64,000 nt of DNA, from the NCBI GenBank assembly GCA_015521705.1, contig WANR01000033.1, forward strand, positions 1 through 64,000. Reading direction: 5' to 3'. The notes beneath the pieces are model-generated. The model was not told the DNA's origin and made no database searches. It was given only the letters and a program-made list of their open reading frames with translations. This DNA comes from Desulfurococcales archaeon (GTDB taxonomy: Archaea; Thermoproteota; Thermoprotei_A; Sulfolobales; Acidilobaceae). Positions 50,359-59,593 of this stretch are shown in pieces. A program made the position numbers and the translations under genes. Positions within the stretch are counted from its first letter, which is position 1. Each line of letters begins with the position of its first letter.

Positions 50359-51144
50359 TTGGGCATCAAGAGGAGGGACTTCCTGAGGATACTAGGAGCA
50401 GCTGGGGCTGTCGGCGCCCTGGGAGCCTTTATACCTCCAGGCCTGAGATACATATCACCCGAGATACCTCCACAGCAGCCCTACCCTAGGTCCCTCCTGG
50501 TATGGGAGGACGGCTCTCCTGTTAAAGCTTCGGAGCTGGAAGTAAACAAGCCATACCTCTTCCACTACCCCCTAAAAACCACTCCCGCGTTCCTCTTCAA
50601 CCTAGGCGACGCTGACGGCAACCCGGTAGAGGTCCCCCCGATGGAGCTCCCGTACAGCATGGATCCCCTAGAGGAGGAGCCCTATGTCTTCAGGATTAGG
50701 GGTAACCGTGTGGAGGTTGTGGATATAAGGGGTAGGGGCGGCGTTTACCAGTTCCCCGGGGGCGTGGGGCCCAACAAGTCTATAATAGCGTTGAGCGGTA
50801 GGTGCCAGCACTTCGCGTGCGATGCCCCCGCTGCGGTGAAATACTACCCTCCAGGCAAGCCCGTGCCCTTGGCCAGGTCACCCATACTGGAGAAGGGGGG
50901 AGTGATCTACTGTATATGCCACGGTTCGGCATACGATCCCTACAGGGGTGGGATCGTGCTCCTAGCCCCGGCTCCCAGGCCTCTGCCCCCCATAATACTT
51001 GAGTGGGATCAGGCTAACGATACACTGTACGCTGTAGGCATGCCTGAGGGATCACCGACCATCCTCAAACTCTTCTGCAATACATGCGCCGAGGAGGAGG
51101 AGCTGGCGGAGAGCGAGGTCATAGTGACCCCCATAGAGGTGTAG
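50359..51144 (+). CDS. Rieske iron-sulfur protein (Tat-exported)
   Basis: High-potential [2Fe-2S] subunit of a cytochrome bc1/b6f-like complex. The twin-arginine signal KRRDFLRILGAAGAVGAL (about 4-20) sends it folded across the membrane. Ligands: Cys149 and His151 (CQHFACDAP), Cys185 and His188 (CICHGS). Cys154 and Cys187 form the disulfide of classic Rieske proteins. 261 residues with an inserted outside region before the cluster. TTG start at 50359, separated from the cytochrome b gene by 4 bases, so one transcript. Confidence 0.92.
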   Translation: MGIKRRDFLRILGAAGAVGALGAFIPPGLRYISPEIPPQQPYPRSLLVWEDGSPVKASELEVNKPYLFHYPLKTTPAFLFNLGDADGNPVEVPPMELPYSMDPLEEEPYVFRIRGNRVEVVDIRGRGGVYQFPGGVGPNKSIIALSGRCQHFACDAPAAVKYYPPGKPVPLARSPILEKGGVIYCICHGSAYDPYRGGIVLLAPAPRPLPPIILEWDQANDTLYAVGMPEGSPTILKLFCNTCAEEEELAESEVIVTPIEV

Positions 51145-51148
51145 AACC

Positions 51149-52900
51149 GTGGCCATAGGGAGGGGCCTAGTCGGCAGGGTCTGGGAGTGGATACGTGAAA
51201 GAGCGGGCCTCGACAGGCTCCCCTTCTTCAGGGTTCCCTACAACTATATGAGCCTCAGCTTCTGGCTAGGCGCTATAGTTGCTGCCTCCTTCATGCTGCT
51301 AGCCATTACGGGCCTTCTCCTCCTGTTCTACTATGACCCCGGCGACCCTGTGGGCAGCAACAAGGAGCTCATAGAAAACAAGCCCTTCGGCAGGTTCCTG
51401 CTAACAACCCACCTATACGCTGCACACGCTATGCTACTCTCGGCGATTGTCCACATGTTCAGGAACTTCATAGTAGGGGCTTACAAGAAGCCGAGAGAAC
51501 TGGTGTGGATCGTTGGCGTTATAACGGGCTTCATAGCCTTGCAGGCAGCATTCTTCGGCTACAGCCTCCTAGGCGACAGAATAGCCCAGGAGGCCATAGC
51601 TATAGGCACGGGCCTCGTTGAGCAGTCTCTTGGAATAATGGTTAAGATAGGCGATACTACTGTAGAGCTGGGCAAATTCCTGGTAGCCCTAGCCTTTGAC
51701 GTGGACGAGGAAGCCAGGTACTATAGGCTGCTGGCCCTCCACATAATCATGGCTACCCTCCTATTCCTCCTATTCGCTCTACACTTTGGCCTCTTCGAGC
51801 AACACGGCCCCCAGCCCAGCCACGAGGAGACAGGATGGAAGACGGAGCCCGAGAGAATAAGCCAGGACAGGCCGGACCTAGCCCCCTGGTTCCCCGTCAA
51901 CTTCATGTATATACTGGTTATAACGCTCGGCATTTGGGGGGTCATAGTGTTGGCCAGCGCTGCATCGCAGGCAGCAGGGTTTGTCCACCAGCTACTATAC
52001 CCCCTACCCATCTATGAGGGCACTGAGGTAGCCGAGCTCGCGAGACCCATGCCCCCATGGTTCCTGGTTTACGCCTTCAAGCTCTTCCAGCTGGACTTCC
52101 TATACGTCGACATCCCTGGAATGTCTGCAATACTCGTGTTCCTCATATCACTGGTCTTGCCGCCGCTCGTGCTTATCCTGATACCCTTCCTAGACAGGTC
52201 CAAGTCGACCCACCCGCTGGACAGGCCCAAGACCATAATAATGGGTGGGCTCCTTCTGATCTACTTCTGGCAGCTGACCGTCTGGGGCGCCCTGGGGCTA
52301 GGCTACCATAGCAAGTGGTTCACAGCCGCCATATTCCTTGTACCCCTGCTAATAGTCTCCAGCGGAGTCTATCTAATGAGGAGCGTCAGGTCGGGCTCCG
52401 GGGCCAGCCCGGTTCTAGGGCTAACCTTAATAGCTACAGTGATCGTAGCCTTCATCCTGCCACTACTGCCCAGGCTCTTCGGCCAAAGAGCTGTCAGCTG
52501 GCCGGACGCGGCAACGCTTTTCCTCGGGACAGCCCTTTCGATAGGCTACCTGGGCCTCCTAGCATCAATGACCCTGGGAGGCGGCAAGAGTAGCGAGAAG
52601 AAGCTGGCAGGAGGCTCGGGGGCACCCTCAGAGATCCCCCTGTCAGTCCTAGTGCTTGCAATAATAGAGCTGGCCATAGTGATATATTCCGGCACGTTCT
52701 TAGCTACAGCCGTAGATCCTGTCTCACAGCCAGCGCTCTCCTCAGCACTGGCAGGGCTAATGCTCCTAGCCGTCGCGGGGCTGCTGCACATAGTCTATAG
52801 AGTCGTAGTATCCGACAAGATACCCCTACACGGGCTATCCAGTTTCAAGTCGCATGCACTGCTAGTAATAGCCCTTCTAGTGGTAGCCGCGGCAGCTTGA
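51149..52900 (+). CDS. Cytochrome b of the Rieske/cyt b complex
   Basis: 583 residues, about 12 membrane helices. Haem-ligand His pairs are visible: HLYAAHAMLLSAIVHMFR and LALHIIMATLLFLLFALHFG. A first block (FRVPYNYMSLSFWLGAIVAAS to about 220) is cyt b N-terminal (b6-like) and the following part (about 240-583) holds extra helices, similar to the SoxC/SoxN-type long cytochrome b of archaea. It reduces the Rieske protein from quinol. Forms the respiratory complex III equivalent with 50359-51144. Starts GTG, with the 3-base gap after the Rieske stop. Confidence 0.92.
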   Translation: MAIGRGLVGRVWEWIRERAGLDRLPFFRVPYNYMSLSFWLGAIVAASFMLLAITGLLLLFYYDPGDPVGSNKELIENKPFGRFLLTTHLYAAHAMLLSAIVHMFRNFIVGAYKKPRELVWIVGVITGFIALQAAFFGYSLLGDRIAQEAIAIGTGLVEQSLGIMVKIGDTTVELGKFLVALAFDVDEEARYYRLLALHIIMATLLFLLFALHFGLFEQHGPQPSHEETGWKTEPERISQDRPDLAPWFPVNFMYILVITLGIWGVIVLASAASQAAGFVHQLLYPLPIYEGTEVAELARPMPPWFLVYAFKLFQLDFLYVDIPGMSAILVFLISLVLPPLVLILIPFLDRSKSTHPLDRPKTIIMGGLLLIYFWQLTVWGALGLGYHSKWFTAAIFLVPLLIVSSGVYLMRSVRSGSGASPVLGLTLIATVIVAFILPLLPRLFGQRAVSWPDAATLFLGTALSIGYLGLLASMTLGGGKSSEKKLAGGSGAPSEIPLSVLVLAIIELAIVIYSGTFLATAVDPVSQPALSSALAGLMLLAVAGLLHIVYRVVVSDKIPLHGLSSFKSHALLVIALLVVAAAA

Positions 52901-53120
52901 AGCGCGACTAGTCTCAGTAGCCTTTAACATGGCCTATTTATTCATGCATGTACAGAAGCTTTTGTCCCAGCCTCCTTACTTTGCCCATTGGACTGTTCTC
53001 GAGACCCTGGGTTCTGGGAGACTGGAGTTGCTGGTCTTGCTGGGGCTAATTAATGCTTGGAGGAAGCCTGCGAGCAATGTAGCAATCGGGGTTAGAAAAC
53101 GGTCTGGCTTTCCAGACGCT

Positions 53121-53528
53121 TCATCTGCCGAGCGTTAAAGAAGCGCCTAGCATCATGGCCCCCAAGCTGGCTACTAGTGCTATTGACGCTATCACAGCCT
53201 CTCTGGTCTCCACTCTTCCCTTCTTGACGATTGAGTGGTGGGCGTAGCCCATGAGGGCTGCTATCAAAATGTAGGTTGTTATCTTCTCCCCGATCCTTCC
53301 TATCTGCGTCCCGAACTTGAACCAGGATCCTGGGTCACCGTATTCCGTGAACGCCATGTATAGGCCTGTGACTCCTATTAGCGCGAGGCTTGCCACCATG
53401 AGCCTGGCAACTCTAAGGTAGACCCTAAAGAAAGCCTCCTCCTTGTAGGAAACCAGTAGGGAGGCAAGACCCCCTACCCATAACGACACGAAAAGCACGT
53501 GGAGCCAGTGGAAGGCTATGTCCTCCAA
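53121..53528 (-). CDS. CopD-like small membrane protein
   Basis: 135 residues and four membrane helices: FHWLHVLFVSLWVGGLASLLVSY, VARLMVASLALIGVTGLYMAF, ITTYILIAALMGYAHHSIVKK and AVIASIALVASLGAMMLGAS. HWLHVLFVSLWVGG with the paired His near the front, plus GYAHHS, matches the CopD copper-transport domain (DUF-type). TTG start. A minus TATA GCAAAAATATATAC (about 53593-53606) lies about 65 bases upstream. It is near the bc-type genes, so a role in copper supply to oxidases is possible (inference). Confidence 0.72.
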   Translation of the reverse strand: MEDIAFHWLHVLFVSLWVGGLASLLVSYKEEAFFRVYLRVARLMVASLALIGVTGLYMAFTEYGDPGSWFKFGTQIGRIGEKITTYILIAALMGYAHHSIVKKGRVETREAVIASIALVASLGAMMLGASLTLGR

Positions 53529-53672
53529 CTCCCACAGCCCCCCGTGAGGCTATAGGCTCTCACCTAAAGTGTTGCTTGAAGCCGTAAACAAAAATGAGTA
53601 TATATTTTTGCATACCCTTGAAGGGGCATATCTCCGCCAGCAGCTGGGAAACCCGTGCCAATGCCCGGCCGT

Positions 53673-54857
53673 TTACTCTATAAGCAGGAACGCCGTCTTT
53701 AAGTACTCCAGGTACTCTTCCCCCCGGAGCGAGTGATCCGGCGGTAGCCCCCTAACACTGCCCATCATCCTATACTCGTGCCCTGCACTCGAGATAGACC
53801 TTGATACCAGCTTTACAAACTCTCTCCTCCCAAGGAAGTAGCTACAGCTGCTGAGAACGGCTATTGAGCCAGGCTTCGCCTTAGAAGCCAGCCCCGTGTA
53901 AGCCCTGAGATAAGCCTTTGCACCCTTCCTCTTAGCCTCGGGGCTATCGGACTGGATGAATGCTGGCGGGTCTGCCACCAGGATGTCGAAGAATCCCTCC
54001 AACCTATTAATGGTCTCCCAGAAGCTCCCAGGGAGGATCTCGTACTCTGATACCCTGTTTAGTCTAAGGTTCTCTCTCAGGAGCTCTAGCGCCACCGGAT
54101 CCTCCTCTAGGAAAAACACCCTGGAAGCCCCGGCTAGTGCTGCATGGATCCCGAAGCCCCCCGTGTACGAGAAAGCGTCTAGAACCCTTTCACCGCCCGA
54201 TACTAGTCTAGCCGTTTCTAGCCTGTTTAGCCTCTGGTCGAGGAAGAAGCCTGTCTTCTGCCCACGCACAACATCGACTACGAAAACAGCGTCTCCCTCC
54301 CTGATAACCGTTCTCGGCTTCCCCCCAAGCAGCCACCTAGCCCTGGGCCCGAGGCCTATGTCGATCCTGCTCCGCTGCGTGCTCTTCTCGTAGACGTGGC
54401 CGGCTCCCGTGAGCTCTGCAATCGCTGGAGCAAGGCTGTTGACCAGAGAGTCAAAAGCATAGCTGCTGGACTGCACGACAGCCACGTCATTATAGACGTC
54501 CACTATGAGCCCGGATAGCATGTCCCCGTCGCTATTGACCAGCCTATAGCCTGACTCCCCGCCGAAGCCCATGGCCCGCCTAGCCCTGAATGCCAGCTCC
54601 AGCCTCGACACTACAGCCTCTAAAGCATCTGAGGCCGGGCAACTCCCCCGGAAAAGAACCCTTACTGCAACGGGACCGTGGGGTTCCCACAGCCCGCACC
54701 CCACGTAGTCTCCCCGAGGGCCCTCGAGGTCCACCAGGCTACCAGCAACTGTAAGCCCCCTGGCTGATACCCACTTCCTAAACACTATAGAGGAGCCGGA
54801 GAGAACCCTTCTATACCCCTCACCGCCCACCCTGACTAGAGCTCTCCCGCTCGACAC
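53673..54857 (-). CDS. rRNA (cytosine-5) methyltransferase, RlmI-like
   Basis: 394 residues. An N-terminal PUA-like domain (GSSIVFRKWVSARGLTVAGSLVDLEG) leads to a Rossmann methyltransferase: RGQKTGFFLDQRLNRLET, VLDAFSYTGGFGIHAALAGASRVFFLEED, and the catalytic VADPPAFIQ (the PP motif that in RlmI sits near the nucleophilic Cys). SSCSYFL near 340 supplies a further Cys typical of 5-methylcytosine enzymes. The RNA target is unknown. ATG at 54855-54857. Confidence 0.88.
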   Translation of the reverse strand: MSSGRALVRVGGEGYRRVLSGSSIVFRKWVSARGLTVAGSLVDLEGPRGDYVGCGLWEPHGPVAVRVLFRGSCPASDALEAVVSRLELAFRARRAMGFGGESGYRLVNSDGDMLSGLIVDVYNDVAVVQSSSYAFDSLVNSLAPAIAELTGAGHVYEKSTQRSRIDIGLGPRARWLLGGKPRTVIREGDAVFVVDVVRGQKTGFFLDQRLNRLETARLVSGGERVLDAFSYTGGFGIHAALAGASRVFFLEEDPVALELLRENLRLNRVSEYEILPGSFWETINRLEGFFDILVADPPAFIQSDSPEAKRKGAKAYLRAYTGLASKAKPGSIAVLSSCSYFLGRREFVKLVSRSISSAGHEYRMMGSVRGLPPDHSLRGEEYLEYLKTAFLLIE

Positions 54858-54967
54858 TAGTCACGGCACCGCGAGGCTTTTCCATGATCACAACCGTCCT
54901 GGCCGGGTCTTTTTGCTCTTGCGCTCCATAGGCAAGGCCTATAGGCTCTTAGACCCCGGGAGAGTTC

Positions 54968-55627
54968 TTAAGCACGCCTGGCTGCTTCTCGGCGTTTAAC
55001 AGCTTTCACGCATACAAACCCCTTTCCACGCACTTCCCCGCTTGGCTTTTCTAGTCTGGGTTCTTCGTGAGGCGCGAACCCTAATACTCCTCTCTCCTCC
55101 GTTATCTCGAAGCCTGCACCCAGTATTAGCCGTCTCAGCTCGCCTAATGACAGGAATCTTGCCCTAGAGTAGAACGGGTGCCCAGTTCTTCCCAGTTCTT
55201 CGTAAAAGATCCCCCATGGGGTGTCCCTTGGAACGATGCATGCCACCAGGTCTCCATCGCCTGTGAGGACTCTCCTAGACTCTAGGAGGACTTTGCGCGG
55301 GTCTTCCACAAAGCACAGGGTGACAACTACTAGGACTGTAGAGAAGACGGAGTCCCTGAAGGGGAGTCTCTCGCCCACGCCCCTTACAAGGAGGGAGTAA
55401 CGCATTCTCCGGGCTGCCCTGCTTAGCATGGAGATGCTTGGGTCTATCCCGGCCTCGGCGCTGACTCTCGAGGCGAAGAACCCCGTGCCCGCCCCGATCT
55501 CTAGTATTGGCCTCTTGTCAACCATTGAAGATACAAGCCTGGCCTCTGCCTCGGCTATTATCCTGTTCCTCTCGAACCAGGAGTCGTATCTATCAGCCAG
55601 CGCCTCGAAGACGTCAATGCCAGGCAT
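54968..55627 (-). CDS. SAM-dependent methyltransferase (type 11)
   Basis: About 219 residues from ATG at 55625-55627; a TTG at 55661 would add 12 residues, but GGAG six bases before the ATG favours it. Motif I is ILEIGAGTGFFASRV, followed by PFRDSVFSTVLVVVTLCFVEDP, FYSRARFLSLGELRRLI and a C-terminal basic tail. The fold is the small-molecule/UbiE group; the substrate is unknown. It follows the EamA gene by 9 bases from its TTG or 45 from this ATG and is probably in the same transcript. Confidence 0.82.
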   Translation of the reverse strand: MPGIDVFEALADRYDSWFERNRIIAEAEARLVSSMVDKRPILEIGAGTGFFASRVSAEAGIDPSISMLSRAARRMRYSLLVRGVGERLPFRDSVFSTVLVVVTLCFVEDPRKVLLESRRVLTGDGDLVACIVPRDTPWGIFYEELGRTGHPFYSRARFLSLGELRRLILGAGFEITEERGVLGFAPHEEPRLEKPSGEVRGKGFVCVKAVKRREAARRA

Positions 55628-55671
55628 GACGGCTCCAAGGTTCTGTACCGTGATGGCCGGCAAGTAAATAC

Positions 55672-56538
55672 CTATCTGGAAGACATGGCGGCTGCCGTTA
55701 TCACCATTCCGGCCCCAACTATTTGGAGGACTGTAAACTCTTCCCCCAGGAACAGGTGCGCTAGTATGATTGCTGCAACGGGCTCTACGAGCGAGATCAC
55801 CGAGATCCTATGGGCCGGCGCCAGGGAGAGGGCCTTTACGTGCAGAATATAGGGGATTAGTGTGGCGGCGAAAGCCAGGTAAAGGATCCAGGGCACATCA
55901 GTTGGGCTGGGATACCCGGAAGGCCTAATGACTACCATTGTTATCAGGGCAGCTACTGGTATGGAGAAGACGCTTATCTCGAGCGTCGAGGCGCCGCGCT
56001 TCGATGCGAGCCTGGCGAGGACCATGTAGGCTGCATAAGTTACCCCCGAAAGGAGCCCTAGCAGGACTCCAAGCGGGTCTAGCGGCAAGCTCCCGGTCCA
56101 TGATACTAGGAAGGCTCCCGAGAGTCCCAGGGGGACAATGGCTAGATCTAGCCTTGAAGGCTTCTCCCCTAGAACAATGCCCCCGGCCAGGGTGACCCAA
56201 AGAGGGGCAGTGTAGAGTAAGACGCTGGCCGCCGCAGCCCCGATCCTCTCTACTGATAGGGGGTAGAAGACGTAGAGGGGGCCGAGGCCCAGGAGGCCGA
56301 CAGCAATGCTCCACCTAGAGGGGGATCCCAGCCGTAGAGCGGCAACTATAACAGCGGCTATTGACGCCAGCAGGGGCCTGCCAATTATCATCCACTCGCC
56401 CGAGGCGCCGCGCTCCAGGCCCATTTTAAAAGACACGCCCAGAGACCCCCAAAGAACGGCGGCTGTTACAGCTAGCAGGGCCCCCCTGATGGGGGTGTTG
56501 AGCGTCTCAGCCCGACCCGAAGGCCCTGTGTTCTCCAC
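55672..56538 (-). CDS. EamA/DMT-family membrane transporter
   Basis: 288 residues, ten predicted helices in two repeats of five, as in the drug/metabolite transporter superfamily. Typical motifs include LLAVTAAVLWGSLGVSFKMGLE at the start, LLYTAPLWVTLAGGIVLGEKPS ending repeat one and SLVEPVAAIILAHLFLGEEFTVLQIVGAGMVI ending repeat two. The conserved Pro-Glu-Pro residues are present. Substrate unknown (amino acids, sugars or drugs). GTG/ATG start. Confidence 0.88.
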   Translation of the reverse strand: MENTGPSGRAETLNTPIRGALLAVTAAVLWGSLGVSFKMGLERGASGEWMIIGRPLLASIAAVIVAALRLGSPSRWSIAVGLLGLGPLYVFYPLSVERIGAAAASVLLYTAPLWVTLAGGIVLGEKPSRLDLAIVPLGLSGAFLVSWTGSLPLDPLGVLLGLLSGVTYAAYMVLARLASKRGASTLEISVFSIPVAALITMVVIRPSGYPSPTDVPWILYLAFAATLIPYILHVKALSLAPAHRISVISLVEPVAAIILAHLFLGEEFTVLQIVGAGMVITAAAMSSR

Positions 56539-56677
56539 GGATCCCTTGCCCTCCCGTCACCTATATTGTCGTCTTTAACTCACCGTTCTATCGTTTAGAA
56601 CTTTAAACCTTAGCCACGTAATAGGATTAAAAGGCGTATTGCTGAAGGGGTTCTAGCCTCCAGAAGGTGAGTCATGG

Positions 56678-57673
56678 TTGGGCAGTAGTAGCCGCAGGCT
56701 CTGGCTTCTAGCGCTCACAGGCCTGCTCATAGCGCTTGCCTTCCCCTTCATATACCCCCTGGCAACTGATACCCTCCAAGAGTCAAGGCTGCCAGAGGAG
56801 TCCTCGCTGCCAGAGCTTATGGCTAGGGCTGTGGCTCTCTTCAATGACTCTCTAAGAGTTATAGAGTCCTCGTACAGGCCTGGGGGTATCGAAGTAGCTA
56901 ATGCCTCAATCTACTCTGAGGAGGCTATGAACGTTTCCTCGAAACTGCTGGAAGAGGCAGCAGTCTTCTTAGGCGTCATCGAGGACAACACGCTAGTAGC
57001 TGCTGCAACCGAGTACGCGAGGCTAGCCGAGGCTGCCTCCCTCGTGTACTCGGGATCCATGGAGGCTTCCAGAGTCTACACGGGGCTCAGCCGGGCTCTA
57101 TCCTACCTGGCCAACTGCATGGTAGACGAGGCTCTGAGAGAGTGGAACGACGTCAAGCCGGGCTATGCTGTCGTGGAGAACTCTCTAGTCTCCTCCCTAA
57201 ACACCCTAGCAGAGCTCAACACTAGCAATCTGCTCTCGGAGGACCACAAGAAGCTGGCAGGCGACGGGATGGAAGTGCAGCAAAAAGCGCTAAGGGCCCT
57301 GGGAGAGGCCGGAGAGCTTCTCATGCTGGCGGAGAAGTACAGGGACCTGCTGGAGTCGCTCTGTAGCGCAAGCGGCCAGGTAAACTTCTCCGTGCTCCCA
57401 CAGTTCCAGAACCAGCTATCCCAGGTCAGGCCAGAGCAGGCGGGTAATCTAGCGTATGAGGTTCAGTCTGCGGTTAATGCTCTAAGGTCTCTCATAAACA
57501 ATGCCCTGCAACAGACAGGAAGCCAGGCTGCGGGCGGGGCAAGCGAGGCCACAGGTATGGGAGGGGGAGGAACAGGGATGGATGGCCAGGGTCAGGGCCA
57601 GATAGGGGAAAGCGAGGGCAGAGGTGGTGGCGGTAGTGGTGCTGGGAGAGGCGAGCCTCCTAGCGACGACTAG
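56678..57673 (+). CDS. Secreted helical protein, first gene of a VWA operon
   Basis: 331 residues. A leader (LWLLALTGLLIALAFPFIYPL, about 8-28) sends it out of the cell. A long helical body (about 35-275) has many Asn-X-Ser/Thr sites (NDS, NAS, NVS, NTS, NFS), so it may be glycosylated. The C-terminus is rich in Gly, Gln and Asp, without a clear anchor. I recognise no family. TTG start with AAGGTGAGT ahead. It overlaps the next gene by about 50 bases, so the three genes are one operon. Confidence 0.72.
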   Translation: MGSSSRRLWLLALTGLLIALAFPFIYPLATDTLQESRLPEESSLPELMARAVALFNDSLRVIESSYRPGGIEVANASIYSEEAMNVSSKLLEEAAVFLGVIEDNTLVAAATEYARLAEAASLVYSGSMEASRVYTGLSRALSYLANCMVDEALREWNDVKPGYAVVENSLVSSLNTLAELNTSNLLSEDHKKLAGDGMEVQQKALRALGEAGELLMLAEKYRDLLESLCSASGQVNFSVLPQFQNQLSQVRPEQAGNLAYEVQSAVNALRSLINNALQQTGSQAAGGASEATGMGGGGTGMDGQGQGQIGESEGRGGGGSGAGRGEPPSDD

Positions 57674-58607
57674 CATTTTCGGCATTGGTTTCGACACGCC
57701 CCTATACATGCTGGCGTCGCTGCCTGGGGCGCTGATGGTCTTCTTCCTGGTTCTAAGGGCTTCGAGGCTTAGGAGAAGGTATGTGTCACTCCTTGGCGGC
57801 AGGGTTTCTAGGGGGGTCTTGCTTGTCGAGGCTTCCAGGATCCTGGGCCTGGCCCTACTAGTCCTGTCAGCGGGGACCCCCTATACCGTGGACGTGAAGT
57901 ACGTAGAAGTCAAGCCTGGCGATATAGAGGCTCTTAGATCTGTCGGCGCGCTCCACGTGATCCTGGTGGACAACTCCATAAGCATGGGCTACTCGGAGGG
58001 CTTGACGAAGAGGATAGACGTGGCTAGGGACTTTATTAGGGAGTATCTTTTGGAGCTGAACGAGACGGAAAGAGTGGAGATATATTCCTTCAGTTCCACC
58101 ACGAAGCTCCTATGCAAAGGATCCCCTACTGACTGCATGGAGTACCTGGACATGCTGAACGCCAGCGAGAGGTACTCTGCTATCGGCACAGCCCTGGGGG
58201 CCGGGATCTCGCGCATGGAAGCAGCCAAAGAACCGGCCCTGGTTCTGCTAGTCACGGATGGCGGCAACAATTATGGCCCTGACCCCAGGGACGTGGCACG
58301 CGGCATAGGCCAGCTCTTCACCGATAAGTCCCCAATAGCCATAGTAAAGGTGGGCAACGACCCCAGGGCCAGTGTATTGGAGGAGGTGTCGGGCCTGGCA
58401 AAGGGCTTCCTCTACGACGCCGGGGTCTCGGGCGGTGACGTGCTCGACGACTTATCGGAGGAGGTCTATACCAGCGTTAAATACCAGGCACTGGAGGCTA
58501 GAGCTGAAACCCGGATAGAGGTAGAGTCCAAGGACTACTCAATACAGTGGGTCTTCGCAGTGCTAGGAATAGCCCTTATTCTGGCCTCCCTGGTGATCTA
58601 CCCTTGA
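57624..58607 (+). CDS. Membrane-anchored VWA-domain protein (1)
   Basis: 327 residues. A hydrophobic N-terminus with two likely helices (about 25-45 and 65-90), a von Willebrand A domain facing out (about 100-290) with an intact MIDAS motif DNSISMG (about 116-122) and TDGGNNYG (the conserved Thr-Asp element), and a C-terminal helix (WVFAVLGIALILASLVIYP). The layout resembles BatA/BatB-type membrane VWA proteins. Several in-frame GTG starts exist from 57624 to 57639, so the exact start is uncertain. Partner of the next gene. Confidence 0.85.
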   Translation: MVAVVVLGEASLLATTSIFGIGFDTPLYMLASLPGALMVFFLVLRASRLRRRYVSLLGGRVSRGVLLVEASRILGLALLVLSAGTPYTVDVKYVEVKPGDIEALRSVGALHVILVDNSISMGYSEGLTKRIDVARDFIREYLLELNETERVEIYSFSSTTKLLCKGSPTDCMEYLDMLNASERYSAIGTALGAGISRMEAAKEPALVLLVTDGGNNYGPDPRDVARGIGQLFTDKSPIAIVKVGNDPRASVLEEVSGLAKGFLYDAGVSGGDVLDDLSEEVYTSVKYQALEARAETRIEVESKDYSIQWVFAVLGIALILASLVIYP

Positions 58608-59593
58608 CCCTGGATGAACTGTTCTCAGCGCTGGTCGGTGCGGGACTGGAGAGGCCTGAAGCCCTCCTACTTGCCCCAATAGCGTCGCTAGCCCTCATAG
58701 CCGGCCATGTCTTCCTTAAAAGGCTTGCAGGCTCGCAAGTAAGGCTTGTCAACCCCCTGGCCCGCTGGGCTAGCGGCGCGTTCCCCAGGGCACGGGGGAT
58801 AGTTGTATTGAAGGCCGTGCTCGTCCTCTTGGTATCCATCCTTCTGGCACAGCCCTGGGTAGAGTACGAGCGCCTGATAGAGGGGGAAGCCGGCGGGGAG
58901 GTCACCTTCGAGCTACCCCCCAGGCCCGGGGTGGTTGTTATCATAGACGTTTCGGGTAGCATGGCTGGCGCGAAGATAGAGGAGGCCAAGAGGGCCCTAA
59001 TAGAGTTCATGGACGGGCTCAACAGGAGCGTTGATCTCGGGTTCATAGCTTTCTCCCACCAAATAGAGGACGCAGTGCCCCCGTCCAGCGACTGGTCGAT
59101 GGTGAGGGATGCTATCCTCCAGCTAAGTGCAAACGGGGGCACCATGTATTCCTACCCCCTACTGACAGCCTATAGCTGGCTCAAGATATACAGGGACTTC
59201 AACCTGCCAGCAGTGATAGTCTTTGCCTCAGACGGCATACCAGGTGACCCGGTTGAGTATAAAAGAGTCGTGGAAAGGCTGGCTAAAGCGGGTATAGTAG
59301 CTTACACCATTTTCATCGGCTCAGACAGCCAGGGCCTAGGCGAGATAAAATATATCGCGGAGAAGACGGGTGGCAAATGGTTCAACGCCAAGACGGCTGC
59401 AGAGATACCGAGGGTCTTCGAGGAGGTAGGGGCCGAGACGAGTAGGGCCGTTAAGAACGTTACGGTAGAGTACAGATACAGGGAAACCGTTAAGGAGAAG
59501 AAACCGCTCACAGGAGAAATAGCAGTGGCAACTATTTACCTCGCCGCCCTTGTGACCCTCGCGAGGCATAGAGTCTTGAAGCTATCCATCTAA
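58604..59593 (+). CDS. Membrane-anchored VWA-domain protein (2)
   Basis: About 329 residues from a TTG that overlaps the previous stop as TTGA; the longer frame from 58547 is unlikely. Helix one (LLLAPIASLALIAGHVFLKRL) and a second (AVLVLLVSILLAQPWV) precede the VWA domain with MIDAS DVSGSMAG and ASDGIPGDP; the C-terminus has a helix (VATIYLAALVTLARHRVL). The paired VWA gene order is shared with BatA/BatB, which bacteria keep next to a MoxR ATPase and DUF58 gene. Neither is adjacent here. The stop is inside the convergent gene by 62 bases. Confidence 0.85.
   Translation: MTLDELFSALVGAGLERPEALLLAPIASLALIAGHVFLKRLAGSQVRLVNPLARWASGAFPRARGIVVLKAVLVLLVSILLAQPWVEYERLIEGEAGGEVTFELPPRPGVVVIIDVSGSMAGAKIEEAKRALIEFMDGLNRSVDLGFIAFSHQIEDAVPPSSDWSMVRDAILQLSANGGTMYSYPLLTAYSWLKIYRDFNLPAVIVFASDGIPGDPVEYKRVVERLAKAGIVAYTIFIGSDSQGLGEIKYIAEKTGGKWFNAKTAAEIPRVFEEVGAETSRAVKNVTVEYRYRETVKEKKPLTGEIAVATIYLAALVTLARHRVLKLSI

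Noticed and set aside
52929-53138. 69-codon frame after the cytochrome b gene
   Set aside because: Overlaps the end of the CopD-like gene and has no ribosome site.
57624-57673. Frameshift between the secreted protein and the first VWA protein
   Set aside because: Both proteins have complete ends and the overlap has several GTG starts, so translational coupling is the simpler explanation.
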